Position numbers and translations under genes: made by a program
NCBI GenBank assembly: GCA_001708385.1
Contig: CP012388.1
Location: 2,542,001 to 2,606,000 of the forward strand
Source: Flavobacterium psychrophilum
Lineage (GTDB): Bacteria > Bacteroidota > Bacteroidia > Flavobacteriales > Flavobacteriaceae
DNA length: 64,000 bases
Direction of reading: 5' to 3'
Part shown: positions 26,070 to 35,029 of the stretch, piece after piece
How the letters are laid out: each line of letters begins with the position of its first letter
How positions within the stretch are numbered: the stretch's first letter is position 1
The notes under the pieces: generated by a model
Seen by the model: only the letters and a program-made list of their open reading frames with translations
What the model was told of the DNA's origin: nothing
Database searches by the model: none

Positions 26070-27362
26070 TTAAGCGTTCATCAAACTTTCAATTTCTTCT
26101 GCTTCAATAGGTATATTACGCATTAGGTTGAAAGGTTCGCCGCTTGGTTGGATAACCACGTCATCTTCAAGACGTATACCAAAGCCTTCTGCCGGAATAT
26201 AGATTCCCGGTTCAACGGTAAATACCATGTTAGCTTCCATTGGTTGTACTAAAAGCCCGTAATCATGCGTGTCAAGTCCCATGTGGTGCGATGTACCGTG
26301 CATAAAGTACTTTTTATATGCCGGCCAGTCCGGGTTTTCATTCTGAACGTCAGCTTTGTCCAGAAGTCCAAGGCCAAGAAGTTCAGATGTCATTATTTTA
26401 CCTACTTCAAGGTGGTATTGTTTCCAAAGTGTACCCGGAACAAGCATTTTTGTCGCTTCATTCTTCACGCGAAGCACTGCGTTGTAAACTTCTTTTTGTC
26501 TTTCTGTAAAACGGCCGTTAACCGGAATAGTACGGCTAAGATCGCTTGAGTAGTTGGCGTATTCGGCAGCAACATCAAAAAGGATAAGGTCACCGTCTTT
26601 ACATTGCTGGTTGTTTTCTACATAATGTAATACGTTGGCATTGTTGCCAGAAGCAATAATAGGCCCATAAGCAAATCCTTTAGAACGGTTACGCACGAAC
26701 TCATGAAGCAATTCTGCCTCAATTTCGTATTCCATAACACCCGGTTTTACAAAACCAAGAATACGGCGGAAACCTTTTTCGGTAATAGTACACGCTTCTT
26801 GTATCAGGTCAATTTCTTCGGTTTCTTTTATAGAACGAAGCCTTTGCAGGATAGGGTTACTTTTGGCAACCTGGTGCGCAGGATATTTCTCTTTCCACCA
26901 CTTGATGAAACGGTCTTCTCGCGTCTGTGTCTGAACCGACGAACGGTAATGCTCGTTGGTATTGATGTAGATAATATCGCAGTACGTCATAATTTCGAAA
27001 AGCACTTTTTCAAAATCCTGAAGCCATTGGATGTTTTTAATGCCTGAAACTTCGGTAGCACGCTCTTTAGTTAGCTTTTCGCCTTCCCAAATGGCAATGT
27101 GCTCGTTGGTTTCGCGAACAAAAAGTATTTCACGCAGGTGCTCGTAGGGAGCATCCGGGCAAAGCAGCAATATACTTTCTTCCTGGTCGGCGCCACTTAG
27201 ATAAAATATATCACGGTGCTGTTGGAAAGGCATTGTGCTGTCGGCGCTTATAGGGTAAATGTCGTTAGAATTGAATACCGCAACGCTTTTAGGTTTCATC
27301 TCTGCCATAAATTTTTTACGGTTCTTGATGAACAGGTTACGGTCTATCTGATGGTATTTCAT
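26070..27362 (-). CDS. pepP: Aminopeptidase P family protein
   Basis: The enzyme removes an N-terminal residue next to proline. The 430-residue protein has the pita-bread fold with the metal ligands in order: Asp in LILFDVAAEYANYSSDLSRT, His in FMHGTSHHMGLDTHD, Glu in FTVEPGIYIP and Glu in GIRLEDDVVI. The N-terminal domain (MPFQQHRDIFYLSG) is typical of PepP. The ATG at 27362 was chosen over a TTG at 27389, because the TTG lies in a perfect -7 box (TACTTTTG, 27387-27394 on the minus strand). It is divergent from fic. Confidence 0.93.
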   Translation of the reverse strand: MKYHQIDRNLFIKNRKKFMAEMKPKSVAVFNSNDIYPISADSTMPFQQHRDIFYLSGADQEESILLLCPDAPYEHLREILFVRETNEHIAIWEGEKLTKERATEVSGIKNIQWLQDFEKVLFEIMTYCDIIYINTNEHYRSSVQTQTREDRFIKWWKEKYPAHQVAKSNPILQRLRSIKETEEIDLIQEACTITEKGFRRILGFVKPGVMEYEIEAELLHEFVRNRSKGFAYGPIIASGNNANVLHYVENNQQCKDGDLILFDVAAEYANYSSDLSRTIPVNGRFTERQKEVYNAVLRVKNEATKMLVPGTLWKQYHLEVGKIMTSELLGLGLLDKADVQNENPDWPAYKKYFMHGTSHHMGLDTHDYGLLVQPMEANMVFTVEPGIYIPAEGFGIRLEDDVVIQPSGEPFNLMRNIPIEAEEIESLMNA

Positions 27363-27386
27363 GATATAAAGTTTTAATCCGGATAC

Positions 27387-27394
27387 CAAAAGTA
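27387..27394 (-). promoter_or_regulatory. -7 box of the pepP promoter
   Basis: TACTTTTG on the minus strand matches TAnnTTTG and gives a leader of about 19 bases. No clear -33 box is seen. Confidence 0.55.
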
Positions 27395-27430
27395 CTAAGA
27401 TTATCGTGAAGTAGACTCTTAAAATTTATT

Positions 27431-27478
27431 ATGCGGAGAAAAAGGATATTAATCTCCGCATAATTTGCGGAGATTAAT
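27431..27478. promoter_or_regulatory. Palindromic operator candidate upstream of fic
   Basis: ATTAATCTCCGCA (27448-27460) and TGCGGAGATTAAT (27466-27478) form a perfect inverted repeat with 13-base arms and a 5-base centre, directly before the fic -7 box (TATATTTA, 27481-27488). A further half-site (ATGCGGAGA) lies at 27431-27439. The position between the -33 and -7 regions favours a repressor site. Confidence 0.75.
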
Positions 27479-27504
27479 CGTATATTTACCGCAAAGCTTT
27501 ATTT

Positions 27505-28608
27505 ATGAGTAAGTATATCTATCAAAACAAAGACTGGCCAGTGTTTAAATGGAACAGCGAATCACTACTTCCGCTTTTAGGAAAAGTGAGAAGTTTGCAG
27601 GGTAGACTTATTGGTAAGATGGACGGCTTAGGTTTCGATCTTAAAAATGAAGCTTCGGTTGAAATAATTACTCAGGATGTACTCAAGTCTTCTGCAATTG
27701 AAGGAGAATTGCTTGATCCTGCACAAGTACGCTCATCCATTGCAGTGCGGCTCGGTGTTGAAATACCGGGAATTATTGCATCTGATAGAAATATAGATGG
27801 GATAGTTGATATGATGCTTGATGCTACGCAGCATTTTTCTGAAGAATTAACTGAAGAAAGGCTTTTCGGTTGGCATCATGCAATGTTTCCATCGGGAAGG
27901 AGTGGTTTGTATAAAATAGTTTCGGGAAACTGGCGAGACGATGCCAACGGCCCTATGCAGGTTATTTCAGGGTCATTTTCAAAGCAGAAAGTGCATTTTG
28001 AAGCGCCACCGGCAATATCTATTTCTAAAGAAATAAAGCTATTTATAAACTGGTTTAATGACAACATTGAGCTCGATGCTGTTATTAAAGCGGGTATCGC
28101 TCATTTGTGGTTTGTGACATTGCATCCTTTTGATGACGGTAATGGAAGGATTGCACGGGCGATAGCAGATATGCAAATGGCGAGAGCCGATGGCATACCG
28201 CAACGTTTTTACAGTATGTCGTCGCAAATACAAAAGGATAGAAAAATATATTATGAAATTCTTGAGCGTACCCAAAAAGGTGATCTTGATATAACAGAAT
28301 GGCTTGAATGGTTTCTTTTACGGTTATATGATGCTATAGAAGCGTCAGAAATCACCCTAAATAGTATAATGTTTAAGCATAGATTCTGGGATACAAACCG
28401 TACACAGATTGATAATAAACGTCAGCAATTGATGCTTGAAAAAATGTTAGATGGTTTTGAAGGTAGCCTTACTACTGCTAAATGGGCAAAAAATACCAAG
28501 TCTTCTCCTGACACTGCCTTACGTGATATAAACGATCTTATTGCAAAAGATATTTTGCGCAAGGCTGAAAGCGGTGGAAGAAGTACTAATTATGAACTTG
28601 TAAAATAA
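27505..28608 (+). CDS. Fic-family protein with C-terminal winged helix
   Basis: Fic proteins transfer AMP or another nucleotide group to target proteins. The 367-residue protein has the core motif HPFDDGNGRIAR near residue 206. An N-terminal inhibitory motif of class II Fic proteins (SSAIEG) is at about residue 62, so activity is probably self-restrained. The first 60 residues match the DUF4172 domain usual in such proteins. The last 65 residues (LTTAKWAKNTKSSPDTALRDINDLIAKDIL, then SGGRSTNYEL) look like a winged helix DNA-binding domain. A long palindrome in its promoter suggests self-regulation. The stop codon directly abuts that of the convergent mvaS gene. No antitoxin gene is adjacent. 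Confidence 0.9.
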   Translation: MSKYIYQNKDWPVFKWNSESLLPLLGKVRSLQGRLIGKMDGLGFDLKNEASVEIITQDVLKSSAIEGELLDPAQVRSSIAVRLGVEIPGIIASDRNIDGIVDMMLDATQHFSEELTEERLFGWHHAMFPSGRSGLYKIVSGNWRDDANGPMQVISGSFSKQKVHFEAPPAISISKEIKLFINWFNDNIELDAVIKAGIAHLWFVTLHPFDDGNGRIARAIADMQMARADGIPQRFYSMSSQIQKDRKIYYEILERTQKGDLDITEWLEWFLLRLYDAIEASEITLNSIMFKHRFWDTNRTQIDNKRQQLMLEKMLDGFEGSLTTAKWAKNTKSSPDTALRDINDLIAKDILRKAESGGRSTNYELVK

Positions 28609-29970
28609 CTACTCCACCCATTTGTAATACCTTGCGCCTATTAAATTCGGAATTTCTTTTTCTATACTGTCTAGTACCCATTCGCCTGATGGCGCAAGCA
28701 GGCTTTCTTTCTGTTCCTTTTTGTGGAGTTTCAGGTATGTTTCAAAATCAATCTCGTTGCTTCCGGCCAGGGTTTCAAATAATTGTGCGTTTTGCGCGGC
28801 AATTTTCCATCCTTCCTGTAAAGTTCCTTCAAATACTTTTGATTTCGATCCGCTGCCGTAAGCAAGGAAGCCGATCTTTTTTCCTGTAACATCTGTCCCT
28901 TCAGTTGCAAAGTGGCTTAAAGCTGACAGTAACCCCATAAATACAGAACCTGTATACAGGTTACCTATAAGGGATGACGCAGGTTCGGCGGGCTGTAGTT
29001 TCTGATTAACGAAGTTTCTATAATCGTCAGATTTTGCTATTTCTTTTACTTTTGTTTGATAATTTACTGCATCTTCATTACCTGTAAGCAGTGGAGTGTC
29101 CGCGTCGAGCGCGAAGATCTCAGAGAACATCCTTCGTCCCTGATACGCGTAGGGAAGGTGCATAATGATGCTTTCCCATGTATTATATAAAGAGCCTTTA
29201 GTGTTTGTAGCTTCTTTAAAACGGTAGTAGGCTTCGCGGGTACGGTCGGTATAACATTGGTTAGAATATTGCCCGTCAAACACCGGTTGGTCTTTATGAA
29301 TTTCTATTTCGGCTTCAAGATTGTCAAACCAAGGCTCATTAGTGTTGTTTCCACTAATTTCTTTTTTGCTGATAGTTCTGTATGGCTTAAAGAAATCAAA
29401 AACACCTTTAGTGCTTACAGCCCATTCGTCGCTTATGCTAATAATTCCTGGGTTAGCCGTAACCAGCATAGCCAATGCTCCTGCGCCCTGTGTATATTCT
29501 CCCGTTGATTCCAGATCATACTTTGCGATGTCTGTAGTAACAACGATAGCTTTTTTGGTTGGGTTTAGTTTAATAAAGTCCAGGCAGTTTTGAAGGGCGT
29601 CTACACCGCCAATGCAGGCGAAGGTAAAATCTACCGTATCGCAATTACTAAACGTGCCTTCGCCAAATTTTTGCTCCATCAGTGCCGTTAAGAAAGATCC
29701 AATAGGCTTAGAGCTGTCTATTCCGCTTTCGGTACCCACATAAATCCGCGCAATCTCAGCCGGATTGATATTATTTTGGGTGATAAGCTTAGTAAGTGCA
29801 TTTGCGCCAAAAACCACAGCGTCCTGATGCGTGTCGGGTAGCGTCATTTTTAATAATCCCAGTCCTTTTTCAAGTTTATCAGGATCTATTTTTCTGGCTT
29901 TTGCCAATGTTTTTATAGGTAAGTGAAGTTTGGCAATGTCAAAAGCAATAGCGTCTATTCCGGTGGTCAT
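28609..29970 (-). CDS. mvaS: Hydroxymethylglutaryl-CoA synthase
   Basis: HMG-CoA synthase condenses acetyl-CoA and acetoacetyl-CoA in the mevalonate route to isoprenoids, used by many Bacteroidota. The 453-residue protein starts TTGIDAIAFD, typical of the family, and has the catalytic Cys in FTFACIGGVDALQ (about residue 115) and the C-terminal GSVFMGLLSALSH and FLAYGSGSKS blocks. The ATG at 29970 was chosen over the TTG at 29991, because that TTG lies in a perfect -7 box (TAATTTTG, 29989-29996 on the minus strand). The 3' end abuts fic with no gap. Confidence 0.92.
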   Translation of the reverse strand: MTTGIDAIAFDIAKLHLPIKTLAKARKIDPDKLEKGLGLLKMTLPDTHQDAVVFGANALTKLITQNNINPAEIARIYVGTESGIDSSKPIGSFLTALMEQKFGEGTFSNCDTVDFTFACIGGVDALQNCLDFIKLNPTKKAIVVTTDIAKYDLESTGEYTQGAGALAMLVTANPGIISISDEWAVSTKGVFDFFKPYRTISKKEISGNNTNEPWFDNLEAEIEIHKDQPVFDGQYSNQCYTDRTREAYYRFKEATNTKGSLYNTWESIIMHLPYAYQGRRMFSEIFALDADTPLLTGNEDAVNYQTKVKEIAKSDDYRNFVNQKLQPAEPASSLIGNLYTGSVFMGLLSALSHFATEGTDVTGKKIGFLAYGSGSKSKVFEGTLQEGWKIAAQNAQLFETLAGSNEIDFETYLKLHKKEQKESLLAPSGEWVLDSIEKEIPNLIGARYYKWVE

Positions 29971-29988
29971 TCGTGTAGGTTTAAGGGG

Positions 29989-29996
29989 CAAAATTA
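29989..29996 (-). promoter_or_regulatory. -7 box of the mvaS promoter
   Basis: TAATTTTG on the minus strand matches TAnnTTTG and lies 18 bases before the ATG at 29970. Confidence 0.55.
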
Positions 29997-30091
29997 ATTA
30001 TCAGGAATTACATAGAAGGTGTTAAAAAAGGTTAATGTTTTATTTTTGGCAATTCCTGAAAATTTAAACTTTATTTTTCGCAATTATGCAA

Positions 30092-30121
30092 ATTATCAAC
30101 CGTTGATAATGCCTATTTTTG
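30092..30121 (+). promoter_or_regulatory. Promoter with overlapping palindrome before the ChaN-like gene
   Basis: ATTATCAAC (30092-30100) and GTTGATAAT (30102-30110) form a perfect 9-base inverted repeat around one base, ending 3 bases before the -7 box TATTTTTG (30114-30121). Two more TATTTTTG-like boxes lie at 30041-30048 and 30072-30079. The arrangement suggests a regulated promoter. Confidence 0.6.
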
Positions 30122-30149
30122 CATTGCAATTATTACAATCAAATCTATT

Positions 30150-31001
30150 ATGAAATTATATTCTCTTATAGCGGTTATAGTGTTTACATCTTTTGCCAGT
30201 GCGCAGGACAAACAGGCGTATCAATTATTCGATAAAAAAGGAAAAGCCACTACCTATAAAAAGTTAGTAAAAACTGCCGGAGATGCAGAAGTTGTATTTT
30301 TTGGCGAACACCACGATAATTCGGTTATTCATTGGCTGGAGCTGGAACTTACTAAGGACCTTGCCGAAACAAAAAGCCTTGTGCTTGGCGCGGAAATGAT
30401 AGAAGCCGACAATCAAAAACAACTGGATCAATACCTTAAAGGAGAAATCAATCAAAAAGTATTCGACTCTACAGCGCGTTTATGGAATAACCATAAAACC
30501 GATTATAAGCCATTGGTTGACTTTGCAAAAGAAAAACACTTTCCGTTTATAGCTACCAACGTGCCCAGGCGTTATGCGAGCAAAGTTTATAAAGGCGGTT
30601 TCGAATCGCTTGACGGTTTATCTGCCGAAGAAAAAACATGGATTGCCCCATTACCAATTGCTTATGATGCTACTTTACCGGGCTATGTAAAAATGCTCGA
30701 AATGAGTGGTGGTCATGGTGGTGGTAACCTGCCTAAAGCACAGGCGGTTAAAGATGCTACTATGGGTTATTTTATCGCAAAAAATCTAAAACCAAATACA
30801 GTTTTCGTTCATTATAACGGAACCTACCATAGTGATAATTTTGAGGGTATAAACTGGTACCTTAAAAAGGCAAAACCGGGAGTAAAAATTGTTACTATTG
30901 CGGCAGTATCTCAAAAAGATGTTTCCAAACTTGAAAAAGAGCACCTTAATCTTGCCGATTTTATACTGGTTGTAGATGAGGATGTAACCAAAACCTACTA
31001 A
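30150..31001 (+). CDS. ChaN-family haem-binding-like protein
   Basis: This 283-residue protein has a signal peptide (YSLIAVIVFTSFASAQ) but no lipobox Cys, so it is probably periplasmic or exported. The family motif FFGEHHDNSVIHWLELEL is at about residue 50, followed by LGAEMIE and NVPRRYASKV, and FVHYNGTYHSDNFEGINWYL near the end. ChaN-like proteins are haem-binding proteins linked to iron uptake in Gram-negative bacteria; the function in this organism is inferred. A palindrome overlaps its promoter. It stands alone between mvaS (divergent) and sdhC. Confidence 0.85.
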   Translation: MKLYSLIAVIVFTSFASAQDKQAYQLFDKKGKATTYKKLVKTAGDAEVVFFGEHHDNSVIHWLELELTKDLAETKSLVLGAEMIEADNQKQLDQYLKGEINQKVFDSTARLWNNHKTDYKPLVDFAKEKHFPFIATNVPRRYASKVYKGGFESLDGLSAEEKTWIAPLPIAYDATLPGYVKMLEMSGGHGGGNLPKAQAVKDATMGYFIAKNLKPNTVFVHYNGTYHSDNFEGINWYLKKAKPGVKIVTIAAVSQKDVSKLEKEHLNLADFILVVDEDVTKTY

Positions 31002-31148
31002 TAAAGTATTGATTATTGGATGGTAAAAATTGACATATGTTGCAGATTTTTAGGTGTTTTAGGTGTAAAATGATCTCAAATGTATTTTTAAATTAAAAAT
31101 ACTTCATAAAAACGCCACTTTATACTCATTATAAATTACCCTCAAAGG

Positions 31149-31180
31149 TTGTAGTGAATACCTTTTTAGCCTTATTTTTG
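31149..31180 (+). promoter_or_regulatory. Promoter of the sdhCAB operon
   Basis: TTG at 31149-31151, then 21 bases, then TATTTTTG at 31173-31180. The leader is about 33 bases. Confidence 0.6.
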
Positions 31181-31218
31181 TTTGATTTTTTAAAAACCTT
31201 ATCTTTTAATCAAATACT

Positions 31219-32049
31219 ATGGCAAAATCTGCACTATTGAAGTCGTCCATTGCTAAAAAATACTGGATGGCTCTGACAGGTTTATTTCTCTGCCTGTTCC
31301 TTGTCGGGCACTTAATCGGGAACCTTCAATTAATTTATTCGGATGCACTGCATTTTAACCAGTATGCGTTGTTCATGACAACAAATCCTGCAATTAAGGC
31401 GCTTTCGTATCTAACGTACATTTCTATCATTTTTCACGCGATAGATGGTATTTACCTTGCGGTGCAAAACCAAAAAGCAAGACCGGTTAAGTACGTAATG
31501 AACAAGCCGGGCAAAAACACCATCTGGGCTTCCAGAAATATGGCTGTTTTAGGTACGGTAATATTAATTTTCATTGTTACTCACATGGTTAGCTTTTGGG
31601 GAAGAATGCATTTTGATAAAGCAATGCCGCTTCAAACGGTAACGATAAATGCGGGAGGTGCGCCTCAGGAATTTTATTTAACTACCAACGGATCTTACGT
31701 ACCTAAAGCACAGGTTGAGCAGGGACTGGTTAAAATTGAAAATAGGACTGAGTTTTTTGATGCAGGTGCCGGTGTAAAGGTTAACGAAGGTTACAAAGAT
31801 CTTCACAAGATTACGGTTGAATTCTTTAAGGATCCTAAATTCGGACTTATAGCTACTATACTATATACAATATCAATGATAGTTCTTGGGTTTCACCTTT
31901 ACCACGGTTTTGGCAGCGCATTCCAGTCTATGGGTGCCAACAATCCAAAATACAACGGACTTATCAAAAATTTCGGAAAGAGCTTTGCAATCATAGTTCC
32001 TCTATTATTCGCTATCATTCCTATTTATATTCACTTTTTTATAAAATAA
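31219..32049 (+). CDS. sdhC: Succinate dehydrogenase cytochrome b subunit
   Basis: This 276-residue protein is the single membrane anchor of a type B succinate:menaquinone oxidoreductase. It has five hydrophobic segments, beginning with YWMALTGLFLCLFLVGHLIGN, with His residues for two haem groups (for example in GHLIGN, FHAIDG, VTHMVSF and GFHLYHGFG). A hydrophilic insert of about 90 residues separates helices 3 and 4. It is first in sdhCAB, 15 bases before sdhA. Confidence 0.93.
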   Translation: MAKSALLKSSIAKKYWMALTGLFLCLFLVGHLIGNLQLIYSDALHFNQYALFMTTNPAIKALSYLTYISIIFHAIDGIYLAVQNQKARPVKYVMNKPGKNTIWASRNMAVLGTVILIFIVTHMVSFWGRMHFDKAMPLQTVTINAGGAPQEFYLTTNGSYVPKAQVEQGLVKIENRTEFFDAGAGVKVNEGYKDLHKITVEFFKDPKFGLIATILYTISMIVLGFHLYHGFGSAFQSMGANNPKYNGLIKNFGKSFAIIVPLLFAIIPIYIHFFIK

Positions 32050-32064
32050 TCAACATCAGTAATT

Positions 32065-34071
32065 ATGTTAGATTCTAAGATACCAGAAGGGCACATATCC
32101 GAAAAATGGACTAAATACAAAGACCATTTAAAACTTGTTGCCCCAAATAACAGACCTAAAATTGATGTAATTGTAGTAGGTACCGGCCTTGCGGGTGCTT
32201 CGGCTGCTGCTTCACTTGGCGAAATGGGGTATAACGTTAAGGCGTTCTGCTTTCAGGATTCACCACGTCGTGCGCACTCTATTGCTGCACAGGGTGGTAT
32301 TAATGCTGCGAAAAATTACCAAAATGATGGTGACAGTATTTACAGGCTGTTTTATGATACAATAAAAGGAGGCGATTACAGGGCACGTGAAGCTAACGTT
32401 CACCGTCTTGCAGAAGTTTCAGGAAATATTATTGACCAGTGTGTTGCTCAGGGGGTTCCTTTTGCACGCGATTACGGCGGGATGCTAGACAACCGTTCGT
32501 TTGGTGGTACACAGGTACAACGTACATTTTATGCTGCAGGACAAACAGGTCAGCAGCTTTTGTTAGGTGCTTATTCTGCTTTATCAAGACAAATTGGTGT
32601 TGGTAACGTACAGATGTTTAACCGTCACGAGATGCTTGATATCGTTAAGGTAGATGGCAAAGCGCGCGGAATTATAGCACGTAACCTTATTACAGGTGAA
32701 ATTGAAAGACATTCAGCGCACGCGGTAATCATCGCTTCAGGTGGTTATGGTAACGTATACTTCCTTTCTACAAATGCAATGGGAAGTAACGTAACGGCTG
32801 CTTGGAAAATACATAAAAAAGGAGCTTATTTTGCTAACCCTTGCTTCGTACAGATTCACCCTACATGTATTCCTGTACACGGTGAGAACCAGTCTAAGCT
32901 TACCCTTATGTCTGAGTCACTTCGTAACTCAGGGCGTATCTGGGTTCCTAAGAAAAAAGAAGATGCTGAGGCTATTCGTGCAGGTAAAATGAAGCCGACG
33001 GAAATTGCTGAAGCTGACAGGGATTATTTCCTTGAAAGAAGATACCCTGCTTTTGGTAACCTTGTGCCACGTGACGTAGCATCGAGAGCTGCTAAAGAGC
33101 GTTGTGATGCCGGTTTTGGTATCGAAGCAAATGCTACAAACGAAGGTGTATACCTTGACTTCTCTTCAGAGATCATTAGTAAAGGTAAACAAACTGCTTA
33201 TGCAGCAGGTAATCACCATCCTTCGGATGAAGAGGTTATTAAACTTGGTAAGGCATGGTTAGAAGAGAAATATGGTAACCTTTTCCAGATGTACCAGCAG
33301 ATTACAGCTGAGAATCCTTACGAATTACCAATGAAGATTTACCCTGCGGTTCACTATACTATGGGTGGTGTTTGGGTTGATTATAACTTACAGAGTACTA
33401 TTCCGGGCTGTTTCGTAGCCGGTGAAGCTAACTTCTCAGACCACGGTGCTAACCGTCTTGGTGCATCTGCACTAATGCAGGGTCTTGCAGATGGTTACTT
33501 CGTGCTGCCTTATACTGTATCTGATTATCTTGCTAACGACATCCGTACAGGTAAGATATCTACAGACCTTCCCGAATTTGTGGAGGCAGAAAATGCAGTT
33601 AAGTCACAAATTGACTCTTTCCTTAATAATAACGGTACTAAATCTGTTGATTACTTCCATAAAAAACTTGGACACATTATGTGGAACAAAGTTGGTATGG
33701 GCCGTAATGAGCAGGGACTAAAAGAAGCTGTTGTAGAAATTGATGCTTTAAGGGCTGAGTTCTACAAAGAAGTTTATGTACCGGGATCTGCTAACGAACT
33801 TAACCCAGAACTTGAGAAAGCAATTCGTGTTGCCGACTTTATGGAACTTGGCCAGCTTATGGCAATGGATGCTTTACAACGTAAAGAATCTGCCGGCGGT
33901 CACTTTAGGGAAGAATATCAGGATTCTGAAGGTGAAACCCTTCGTGATGACGTGAACTTTAATTTCGTAGGTGCCTGGGAATATGGTGGCAGCGATATTA
34001 ATACTGAAACACTTCATAAAGAAGTGCTTAACTACGAGTACATTAAAATTGCCGCAAGGAACTACAAATAA
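32065..34071 (+). CDS. sdhA: Succinate dehydrogenase flavoprotein subunit
   Basis: This 668-residue subunit oxidises succinate to fumarate with covalently bound FAD. The FAD-binding loop is [16 protein letters not shown] (about residues 35-50), and the covalent His is in the following [13 protein letters not shown] region. HPTCIPVHG, the active-site [11 protein letters not shown] with [12 protein letters not shown], and the long C-terminal helical domain are present. The length fits the type B enzyme with menaquinone. It is 12 bases before sdhB. Confidence 0.95.
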   Translation: MLDSKIPEGHISEKWTKYKDHLKLVAPNNRPKIDVIVVGTGLAGASAAASLGEMGYNVKAFCFQDSPRRAHSIAAQGGINAAKNYQNDGDSIYRLFYDTIKGGDYRAREANVHRLAEVSGNIIDQCVAQGVPFARDYGGMLDNRSFGGTQVQRTFYAAGQTGQQLLLGAYSALSRQIGVGNVQMFNRHEMLDIVKVDGKARGIIARNLITGEIERHSAHAVIIASGGYGNVYFLSTNAMGSNVTAAWKIHKKGAYFANPCFVQIHPTCIPVHGENQSKLTLMSESLRNSGRIWVPKKKEDAEAIRAGKMKPTEIAEADRDYFLERRYPAFGNLVPRDVASRAAKERCDAGFGIEANATNEGVYLDFSSEIISKGKQTAYAAGNHHPSDEEVIKLGKAWLEEKYGNLFQMYQQITAENPYELPMKIYPAVHYTMGGVWVDYNLQSTIPGCFVAGEANFSDHGANRLGASALMQGLADGYFVLPYTVSDYLANDIRTGKISTDLPEFVEAENAVKSQIDSFLNNNGTKSVDYFHKKLGHIMWNKVGMGRNEQGLKEAVVEIDALRAEFYKEVYVPGSANELNPELEKAIRVADFMELGQLMAMDALQRKESAGGHFREEYQDSEGETLRDDVNFNFVGAWEYGGSDINTETLHKEVLNYEYIKIAARNYK

Positions 34072-34083
34072 AATACAAGAGAG

Positions 34084-34845
34084 ATGGCTTCTAATAAAAA
34101 TATAAATATACACCTTAAAATATGGCGTCAGAAAGATGCCAAAACCAAAGGTAAAATAGAAACGTACAAGCTTGATAACGTTTCTACCGACAGTTCATTC
34201 CTTGAAATGCTTGACCAATTGAACGAACAACTGGTTAACAACAGACAGGAGCCTGTAGCTTTTGACCATGACTGCCGTGAAGGTATTTGTGGTATGTGTT
34301 CGCTTTACATTAACGGTCAGGCTCATGGTCCGGCTAGTAAAGTTACAACATGTCAGCTGCACATGAGGTCGTTTAAAGATGGTGATACTATCTATGTTGA
34401 ACCATGGAGAAGTAAAGCTTTTCCTGTAATTAAGGACCTTGTGGTAGATAGAAGTTCGTTTGACAGGATTCAGCAGGCAGGTGGTTTCGTTTCTGTAAAT
34501 ACTTCTGGGCGAACTATTGATGCTAACGCTACTCCGGTACCTAAACACGATGCTGACAGGGCGTTTGAAGCTGCCGCGTGTATTGGTTGTGGTGCTTGTG
34601 TTGCAAGCTGTAAAAACGGTTCTGCTATGCTATTTGTTGGTGCTAAAGTTTCTCAGTATGCATTGCTTCCGCAAGGTAAAGTTGAGGCTTCTCAAAGGGT
34701 ACTTAACATGGTTAGGCAGATGGATGAAGAAGGATTTGGTAACTGTACAAATACAGGTGCTTGTGAGGTTGAATGCCCTAAAGGTATTTCACTTGAGAAC
34801 ATTGCACGTATGAACAGGGAATACCTTTTTGCAAGCGTAAAATAA
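34084..34845 (+). CDS. sdhB: Succinate dehydrogenase iron-sulfur subunit
   Basis: This 253-residue subunit passes electrons from the flavin to the membrane anchor. The plant-type 2Fe-2S site is [15 protein letters not shown] with a distant Cys in TTCQLHM, and the bacterial ferredoxin sites are [14 protein letters not shown] and [14 protein letters not shown]. The length is normal. It is the last gene of the sdhCAB operon and is followed by a strong terminator. Confidence 0.95.
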   Translation: MASNKNINIHLKIWRQKDAKTKGKIETYKLDNVSTDSSFLEMLDQLNEQLVNNRQEPVAFDHDCREGICGMCSLYINGQAHGPASKVTTCQLHMRSFKDGDTIYVEPWRSKAFPVIKDLVVDRSSFDRIQQAGGFVSVNTSGRTIDANATPVPKHDADRAFEAAACIGCGACVASCKNGSAMLFVGAKVSQYALLPQGKVEASQRVLNMVRQMDEEGFGNCTNTGACEVECPKGISLENIARMNREYLFASVK

Positions 34846-34870
34846 TACGATCAAGGTTAATTATACTGAA

Positions 34871-34899
34871 AACGCCTCCGTTACCGGAGGCGTTTTTTT
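34871..34899 (+). terminator. Terminator of the sdhCAB operon
   Basis: AACGCCTCCG pairs with CGGAGGCGTT around a TTAC loop and is followed by a T run. Confidence 0.9.
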
Positions 34900-35029
34900 A
34901 TGAAGTTTTTGTCACAAATTTTACGAATTGCCACTAATTTATTTGCTATAGCTATAAGGCAAATGACAGATATATAATTCTGGTTTGCTATCCCTTATCG
35001 GAGGGTCGGTCTGTTAAACGAGAAAGATA

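Noticed and set aside
27363..27389. Longer aminopeptidase P starting at TTG 27389
   Set aside because: The TTG lies within the -7 box TACTTTTG on the minus strand, and the extra residues do not match the family start; ATG 27362 is used.
27505..28608. Fic as part of a toxin-antitoxin pair
   Set aside because: No small partner gene is adjacent; the inhibitory motif is within the protein itself.
29971..29991. Longer HMG-CoA synthase starting at TTG 29991
   Set aside because: The TTG lies within an exact -7 box; the family begins at the MTTGID motif at 29970.
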